Assembly: GCA_934488615.1 (NCBI GenBank)
Contig: CAKSSJ010000027.1
Span: 1-29,868, forward strand
DNA length: 29,868 nt
Direction: 5' to 3'
Origin: an uncultured Eubacteriales bacterium
GTDB taxonomy: Bacteria > Bacillota > Clostridia > Oscillospirales > Acutalibacteraceae
Position numbers and translations under genes: made by a program. Each line of letters starts with the position of its first letter. The first letter of the stretch is position 1. Positions 25,224 through 29,868 of the stretch are shown here, piece by piece. Under the pieces are notes generated by a model. That model saw only the letters and a list, made by a program, of their open reading frames with translations, searched no databases and was not told where the DNA came from.

Positions 25224-25310
25224 TGGCGGAGAGTTAGGGATTCGAACCCTAGGTACATTACGTACACAGCATTTCGAGTGCTGCACCTTCGACCACTCGG
25301 ACAACTCTCC
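25224..25310 (-). tRNA. tRNA-Ser (anticodon CGA)
   Basis: The - strand begins GGAGAGTTGTCCGAGTGGTC. It has a 7-bp acceptor stem (GGAGAGT/ACTCTCC), a D-arm, anticodon stem CAGCA/TGCTG with loop CTCGAAA (anticodon CGA), a long variable arm (GTAC-GTAAT-GTAC) as in class II tRNAs, T-arm TAGGG-TTCGAAT-CCCTA, discriminator G and an encoded CCA. It reads UCG serine codons. Confidence 0.96.
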
Positions 25311-25322
25311 GTGTATTAACTT

Positions 25323-25352
25323 GTTGCGACATGCTTGTTTACACATCGCAAC
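25323..25352. repeat. Inverted repeat in the tRNA-Ser 5' leader
   Basis: GTTGCGA (25323-25329) and TCGCAAC (25346-25352) form a 7-bp stem between the tRNA promoter and the tRNA 5' end, 12 bases upstream of the mature end. It may shape the precursor for RNase P or be incidental. Confidence 0.4.
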
Positions 25353-25356
25353 GCAT

Positions 25357-25385
25357 ATTATACCAAACAATTTTATTCTTGTCAA
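25357..25385 (-). promoter_or_regulatory. tRNA-Ser promoter (full consensus)
   Basis: TTGACA (25385-25380), a 17-base spacer and TATAAT (25362-25357): both boxes are perfect sigma-70 consensus. Further TTGACA-like sites lie just upstream. Confidence 0.88.
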
Positions 25386-25423
25386 TAAAAATCAATGTCA
25401 ATCTGTCAACTTTTTTCGGCTGA

Positions 25424-26173
25424 TCAAACTTTGCCGATATAGCATCGCGTAATGTAGGGGTAGGGGACGATGCCGTTTTGACTGTGCTTTGTAAAAAGCT
25501 TTTTCAACTCGGTAACGTATTCGTTGTAGTTTTCTTCGGCGGGCTTCGGTGCATAGGACGAGGAGAGGTATCTTGAAACAAAGGCGTTTTCATCATATAT
25601 AAGGTCGTTCCTGAACCGAACAACGTCAAAATCGCCCTCGAAAAAGTCTATGAAAGAATCCCTGCTAAAATCTATACCGTTCGATGAGCCCTTGAAATTC
25701 GGACAGAAGCGGCGGTTGATATCGTAATTTGCTCTAATAAGCTCGCTTTCGGTGTCGCGGTCATTCCACACAAGCAGAATACTGCCGCTGTCCTTTAAAA
25801 TGCGCTGACATTCCGCCTTGAACGTCTGTCTGTCGAACCAGTGGAAAGCCTGCGCTACGGTGATAAAATCAACGCTTTTGTCGGCTAATTTTGTATCCTC
25901 GGCACTGCCGTTGACAGAAATGATGTTATCTTGTACAGCGTATTTTTTCTCGGCAACCGAGCGCATGTCATCGTTCGGTTCAACTGCGAAAATTCTGCTG
26001 ACATAGGGACAAAGCTTTTCTGTAAATATGCCCGTGCCCGAGCCTATATCGGCGGCAACGGTGCTTTCTGAAATCAAGTTTTGCTCTTTGAGATACGCAA
26101 AAAGCTCATCGGGATAGCTTGGGCGTGCTTTTGAATAAATTCCGCCCTTTTTATCAAATTTATGCTCGTTCAT
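25424..26173 (-). CDS. Class I SAM-dependent methyltransferase
   Basis: 249 aa from ATG 26173; the frame is open to 26203 but that extension lies in mtaB. Motif I is VAADIGSGTGIFTEKL, the acidic strand IFAVEPNDDM follows, and FITVAQAFHWFD is the post-motif block of the Methyltransf_11/UbiE-like group. The substrate cannot be told. It overlaps the mtaB end by 14 bases and so is co-transcribed with it, which does not prove a tRNA role. Confidence 0.85.
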   Translation of the reverse strand: MNEHKFDKKGGIYSKARPSYPDELFAYLKEQNLISESTVAADIGSGTGIFTEKLCPYVSRIFAVEPNDDMRSVAEKKYAVQDNIISVNGSAEDTKLADKSVDFITVAQAFHWFDRQTFKAECQRILKDSGSILLVWNDRDTESELIRANYDINRRFCPNFKGSSNGIDFSRDSFIDFFEGDFDVVRFRNDLIYDENAFVSRYLSSSYAPKPAEENYNEYVTELKKLFTKHSQNGIVPYPYITRCYIGKV

Positions 26174-27449
26174 ATTTTTTACCCACACAGAAATCGCCGT
26201 CAACAGCGGCTATTTTAACCTTTGATATCTCTCCGCAGGGCAGTTCCCCCTTGACCTTGACGGGGGTGTAATTCTTGGTATAGCCCTCGATATATCCGTC
26301 GGAATGTCTAGTCTCAAAGAGAACCTCAACGGTTTTGCCTATCTGAGCTTTGAGAAATTCCTGTCTTATTTCTTCGGTCTTTTCAATCATGATGTGACTG
26401 CGCTTTTCCTTAACTGCCTTTTCTATCTGAGGCATTTTTGCGGCTTTTGTGCCCTCACGGGGAGAGTAGGGGAACACATGAACCTTTTCAAAGCCGACCT
26501 TCTGCGCGAAGCGGACGTTTTCGGCAAAATCATCTTCACTTTCGGTTGGGAAGCCGACCATTATATCTGTTGTAATTGTAGCGTCGGGGAAGTTAGCTCG
26601 GAGCTTTTGGCAAAGCTCAAAATATTCCTCTGCGCTGTAGTGACGGTTCATCGCCTTGAGCGTGTTGTCACAGCCGCTTTGAAGCGAAATGTGGAACTGC
26701 GGACAGAAGCTCGAAAGCTTCGCAAGGCGCCCTATAACCTCGTCTGTGATGTGGTCGGGCTCAAGCGAACCAAGACGCACACGGCGGAAATTCATTTTGT
26801 CGGCAAGCTCAACAGCATCGCAAATGCTAAGTCCGATATCCGTGCCGTAAGCCGAAAGATTTATTCCGACCAGCACGACCTCGGCAAAGCCTGCGTCGCT
26901 GAGCCTTTGAAGCTCACATTTAAGCTCGTCGATCGGCTTGGAGCGCACACGGCCTCTCGAATATGGAATGATGCAGTAAGAGCAGAAGCGATTACAGCCG
27001 TCCTCGATCTTCACAACGGCTCTTGTTCTGCGGTCGAAGCCCGAGATATCGCCGCCCGAGAATTTATCGCCGGTCTTGTGCTCCTCAATGTCGATTATGC
27101 GTTGGCCACAGCTGAAATAGCTGTGAATCAAATCGAAGAGCCTTGAATTATTCTTGTTGCCGAGCACGATGTCCGCCTGTTCAAGGCGTTCGGCGTCCTG
27201 CGGAAAAGCCTGCGGCATACAGCCTGTAAGCACGACGATGCTTTCGGGGTGGTTGCGCTTGAATTTTCTGACAGCCTGGCGCGTTTTGCGGTCGCTCTCG
27301 GCGGTAACGGTGCAGGAGTTGACAACATAAACGTCCGCTTCTTCTTCGGTCGTGACTATTTCAAAGCCATTCGCCGCCGCTTTTTCGGACATTGCCTGGG
27401 ATTCATATTGGTTGACCTTACAGCCCAGGGTGTAGAATGCAATTTTCAT
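26160..27449 (-). CDS. mtaB: tRNA t6A37 methylthiotransferase MtaB
   Basis: 429 aa. The N-terminal MTTase domain starts MKIAFYTLGCKVNQYES with cluster ligands C10, C46 and C77. The radical SAM motif GCNRFCSYC gives C152, C156 and C159, and a C-terminal TRAM-like domain ends the protein. The TLGCKVNQYES signature marks MtaB rather than MiaB or RimO. It adds the methylthio group to t6A at position 37 of ANN-decoding tRNAs. Promoter at 27482-27510. Confidence 0.93.
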   Translation of the reverse strand: MKIAFYTLGCKVNQYESQAMSEKAAANGFEIVTTEEEADVYVVNSCTVTAESDRKTRQAVRKFKRNHPESIVVLTGCMPQAFPQDAERLEQADIVLGNKNNSRLFDLIHSYFSCGQRIIDIEEHKTGDKFSGGDISGFDRRTRAVVKIEDGCNRFCSYCIIPYSRGRVRSKPIDELKCELQRLSDAGFAEVVLVGINLSAYGTDIGLSICDAVELADKMNFRRVRLGSLEPDHITDEVIGRLAKLSSFCPQFHISLQSGCDNTLKAMNRHYSAEEYFELCQKLRANFPDATITTDIMVGFPTESEDDFAENVRFAQKVGFEKVHVFPYSPREGTKAAKMPQIEKAVKEKRSHIMIEKTEEIRQEFLKAQIGKTVEVLFETRHSDGYIEGYTKNYTPVKVKGELPCGEISKVKIAAVDGDFCVGKKYERA

Positions 27450-27481
27450 ATCATCAGCTCCGTTTGGTAATCTAAAACATT

Positions 27482-27510
27482 ATTATAAAGCAAAACAGCT
27501 TTCAGTGCAA
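27482..27510 (-). promoter_or_regulatory. mtaB promoter
   Basis: TTGCAC (27510-27505), a 17-base spacer and TATAAT (27487-27482) on the - strand, about 33 bases before the mtaB ATG. Confidence 0.78.
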
Positions 27511-27517
27511 GTTTTAT

Positions 27518-27546
27518 TTGACTTTAACGGGGCATATATTTATTGT
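27518..27546 (+). promoter_or_regulatory. Promoter of the D-Ala-D-Ala carboxypeptidase gene
   Basis: TTGACT (27518-27523), a 17-base spacer and TATTGT (27541-27546). Predicted start near 27553, 20 bases before the ATG. Back-to-back with the mtaB promoter, the -35 boxes only 7 bases apart. Confidence 0.7.
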
Positions 27547-27572
27547 GTGCGACTGTGAAAGGGAGGCTTATT

Positions 27573-28751
27573 ATGAAAAAAGCAACAGTAATTTTATTAA
27601 GTATTATTATGACATTCGGAATGTTCGGTGTTTTCGCATCGGCGGAGAATGATTCGCCGATGCCGATTGAAGTCAAAGCAAAGTCGGCAGTCCTGATGGA
27701 TCAGACAACGGGAACAGTGCTTATGCGAATGAACGAAAACGAAAAGCTCTATCCTGCGTCGGTGACAAAAATTATGTCTATGCTGTTGGTTGCCGAAGCG
27801 ATCGACTCCAACACAATACGGCTGACCGACGAGGTGACGGCAAGCACCAATGCGTCGAAAAAGGGCGGTTCGCAGATATGGCTAAAAGAGGGCGAAACAA
27901 TGACGGTTGACGAGCTGCTCAAGGCGACGGCTGTTTACAGCGCAAACGACGCATGTACAGCTCTCGGAGAGTATATAGCGGGCAGTGACGAAGCGTTTGT
28001 TACAATGATGAACGACCGTGCGCAGGAGCTTGGCATGAAAAACACGCATTTTGACAATTGCACGGGTCTTGACGATACTTCAACCACACACCTGACAACG
28101 GCATACGACATTGCGCTGATGTCAAGGGAACTGATGAAGCACCAATTTATTCAGCAGTACACAAAAATATGGATGGATTCGCTTCGTGACGGCAAGACCG
28201 AGCTTGTCAACACAAATAAGCTTATTCGATTCTATGAGGGTGCAACAGGTCTGAAAACAGGCACGACCTCAAAGGCGGGCTGCTGTATTTCGGCGACGGC
28301 AACGAGGGACGGAACAAGCCTTATCGCTGTAGTGATGGGTGCGGACAACAGCAAGGACCGTTTTGAGGGTGCAAAGGCGATGCTCAACTGGGGCTTCGCA
28401 AACTATGAAACGGTAATGCCTGAGATCGACAAATCGCTGATTACCGACGTCAATATAATCAAGGGCGAGGAAAAAACGCTGACACCGCAGATCTCGGGCG
28501 GCTCACTCTTTCTTATTCCTAAGGGCAAGCAAAAAAATATTACGCAGGAGATCGACCTTGCCACCGCGGTAGAAGCGCCTGTTGAGTCCAATCAGACCTT
28601 GGGCACGGTTACGGTCAAGCTCGATGGCCAAAAGCTCGGCGAATATAAGCTGACTGCGCCGCATTACGTTGAAAAGCTCAGCTTCAAAACGGTGTTTATG
28701 CGTATGATATGCTCAATTTGCAAGCCGCAGCAGCCTGTTAGTGTGAACTGA
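27573..28751 (+). CDS. D-alanyl-D-alanine carboxypeptidase (S11 family, PBP5/DacF type)
   Basis: 392 aa from ATG 27573, set by GGGAGG at 27561-27566; an upstream in-frame Met at 27543 lacks a site and spoils the signal peptide. Signal peptide MKKATVILLSIIMTFGMFGV with cleavage near ASA-EN. The penicillin-binding triad is S63-V-T-K66, S123-A-N125 and K228-T-G230. A C-terminal beta domain follows, and the end has a short hydrophobic/basic stretch (FKTVFMRMICSICK) that may anchor it to the membrane. It trims the terminal D-Ala of peptidoglycan stem peptides outside the cell. Confidence 0.93.
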   Translation: MKKATVILLSIIMTFGMFGVFASAENDSPMPIEVKAKSAVLMDQTTGTVLMRMNENEKLYPASVTKIMSMLLVAEAIDSNTIRLTDEVTASTNASKKGGSQIWLKEGETMTVDELLKATAVYSANDACTALGEYIAGSDEAFVTMMNDRAQELGMKNTHFDNCTGLDDTSTTHLTTAYDIALMSRELMKHQFIQQYTKIWMDSLRDGKTELVNTNKLIRFYEGATGLKTGTTSKAGCCISATATRDGTSLIAVVMGADNSKDRFEGAKAMLNWGFANYETVMPEIDKSLITDVNIIKGEEKTLTPQISGGSLFLIPKGKQKNITQEIDLATAVEAPVESNQTLGTVTVKLDGQKLGEYKLTAPHYVEKLSFKTVFMRMICSICKPQQPVSVN

Positions 28752-28757
28752 GTGTGT

Positions 28758-28784
28758 ATTTTTTATGCAAACTGCGTAAAAAAT
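28758..28784. repeat. A/T-rich inverted repeat after the carboxypeptidase gene
   Basis: ATTTTTTATGC (28758-28768) and GCGTAAAAAAT (28774-28784) form an 11-bp stem with one G-U and loop AAACT. It lacks a T run after the stem on either strand, so its role as terminator is uncertain. Confidence 0.4.
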
Positions 28785-28796
28785 GCTAAATACCAC

Positions 28797-28825
28797 TTGA
28801 AAAAACAAGTTAAATAGGGTAAAAT
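28797..28825 (+). promoter_or_regulatory. pgi promoter
   Basis: TTGAAA (28797-28802), a 17-base spacer and TAAAAT (28820-28825), about 42 bases before the pgi ATG. Confidence 0.65.
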
Positions 28826-28867
28826 ATAACCAACTAATAAGAAAACCAAATCGGAGGCATACAGATA

Positions 28868-29868
28868 ATGTCTGTAAAATTGAACACAAAATATGTAACT
28901 TCGTTCCTCAAAGAAAACGCATATGCCGACATTAAGTCGGAGGTTGAAGCTGCACATGACGCGCTTCACAACGGAACGGGCAAAGGAAATGACTTCCTCG
29001 GATGGCTTGACCTTCCGAAAAATTATGACAAGGAAGAATTCGCAAGAATCAAAGCATTGGCTGAGAAAATCAGAAAGGATTCGGAGGTTCTTGTTGTAAT
29101 CGGAATAGGCGGTTCGTATCTCGGAGCGAGAGCGGCAATTGAATTTATCAAGTCGCAGAACTACAATTTGCTCAGACACGGCGCACCCGAGATCTATTTC
29201 GCAGGCAACACGATAAGCTCAGCTTCAATCAACGAGCTTGTTGAGATAATCGGCGGCAGAGATTTTTCGGTCAACGTTATTTCAAAGTCGGGTACGACCA
29301 CAGAACCCGCGGTTGCTTTCAGAATTTTCAGAGAAATGCTTGAAAGCAAGTACGGCGCAGAGAAAGCGGCAAAGCGTATCTACGCTACGACCGATAAGGC
29401 GAGGGGAACGCTCAAGGCTCTTGCAGACGCAGAGGGCTATGAGACCTTCGTTGTTCCCGATGATGTCGGCGGACGATACTCTGTTCTTACAGCTGTCGGA
29501 CTTCTTCCGATCGCCGTTGCGGGAATCGACATTGACGCTATTATGCAGGGCGCGGCCGCGGCAATGAATGAGCTTAGCGATAAGGATATCGAAAAGAACG
29601 ATTGCTACAAATATGCCGCAACGAGAAATCTCCTTTACAGAAGCGGCAAAAAGATTGAAATGATGGTCAGCTATGAGCCTGCATACACGATGATGAATGA
29701 ATGGTTCAAGCAGCTCTACGGCGAGAGCGAGGGCAAGGAGAACAAGGGCTTGTTCCCGGCTTCGGCTATCTTCTCGACCGACCTTCACTCGATGGGTCAG
29801 TATATCCAGGAGGGTGAAAGACATCTTTTTGAAACCGTTGTCCACTTTGCAAAGTCAAAGTCGGAGGT
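28868..29868 (+). CDS. pgi: Glucose-6-phosphate isomerase, 3'-truncated by window
   Basis: ATG 28868 with CGGAGG at 28852-28857; the frame stays open to the right edge (333 codons visible of an expected roughly 450). It begins MSVKLNTKYVTSFLKENAYA. SIS-domain sugar-phosphate motifs are VVIGIGGSYLGARAA and VISKSGTTTEPA, and DDVGGRYSVLTAVGLLP is the PGI signature. It interconverts glucose-6-phosphate and fructose-6-phosphate in glycolysis. It has its own promoter and is separated from the carboxypeptidase gene by 116 bases. Confidence 0.95.
   Translation, partial: MSVKLNTKYVTSFLKENAYADIKSEVEAAHDALHNGTGKGNDFLGWLDLPKNYDKEEFARIKALAEKIRKDSEVLVVIGIGGSYLGARAAIEFIKSQNYNLLRHGAPEIYFAGNTISSASINELVEIIGGRDFSVNVISKSGTTTEPAVAFRIFREMLESKYGAEKAAKRIYATTDKARGTLKALADAEGYETFVVPDDVGGRYSVLTAVGLLPIAVAGIDIDAIMQGAAAAMNELSDKDIEKNDCYKYAATRNLLYRSGKKIEMMVSYEPAYTMMNEWFKQLYGESEGKENKGLFPASAIFSTDLHSMGQYIQEGERHLFETVVHFAKSKSE

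Noticed and set aside
26304..27146. 280-codon open frame on the + strand inside mtaB
   Set aside because: Fully antisense to a clear mtaB, no ribosome site, no recognisable domain; typical shadow frame.
28758..28784. Intrinsic terminator of the carboxypeptidase gene
   Set aside because: The A/T-rich stem has no T run after it; listed only as an inverted repeat.
1..29868. Insertion sequences, integrases or phage genes
   Set aside because: No transposase, recombinase or phage protein was found in any frame, so the mobility ideas rest only on junctions and repeats.

Overview
The window looks like a chromosomal piece of a low-to-medium-GC, Gram-positive gut Clostridia bacterium, most likely Oscillospirales/Ruminococcaceae-like. 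The reasons are strong GGAGG ribosome sites, occasional TTG starts, TTGACA-17-TATAAT promoters, a PyrK-type dihydroorotate dehydrogenase, and a giant modular surface glycosidase with fibro-slime and FIVAR-like modules. No species is assigned.

Layout. (1) 1-7644, +: the 3' part of a giant secreted GH2 glycoside hydrolase, cut by the left edge. (2) 7652-7688: a strong 16-bp stem-loop. (3) 7716-18909, +: eleven tightly packed genes that look like one operon. The first five form a RiPP (ribosomally made, post-translationally modified peptide) cassette: a 75-aa Cys-containing precursor, an HPr-kinase-like P-loop protein, a radical SAM/SPASM enzyme, a PqqD-like recognition protein and an ABC exporter. 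The next six form a Wzx/Wzy polysaccharide cassette: two GT4 glycosyltransferases, two TupA-like ATP-grasp proteins, a polymerase and a flippase. (4) 18910-19170: the C-terminal remnant of what looks like a metallophosphoesterase, fused directly behind the flippase stop, then a terminator. (5) 19229-24791, -: a seven-gene pyrimidine operon pyrC-K-D-F-E-B-I, preceded by a consensus promoter and an attenuator-like leader. (6) 24998-25385, -: tRNA-Ser(CGA) with a consensus promoter, followed by a multi-hairpin element bounded by a second copy of the tRNA 3' end. (7) 25424-27449, -: a SAM methyltransferase behind mtaB. (8) 27573-28751, +: a D-Ala-D-Ala carboxypeptidase divergent from mtaB. (9) 28868-end, +: the 5' part of pgi.

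The most interesting part is 7716-18909. A peptide maturation cassette runs without a visible break into a polysaccharide assembly cassette that carries two ATP-grasp ligase-like proteins. Peptide core chemistry (radical SAM), possible serine phosphorylation (HprK-like; the precursor ends in Ser), export (ABC) and glycan assembly could therefore be co-expressed. Whether peptide and glycan are physically linked is inference. The truncated gene at 18910 suggests that the right end of the cluster is a recombination junction.
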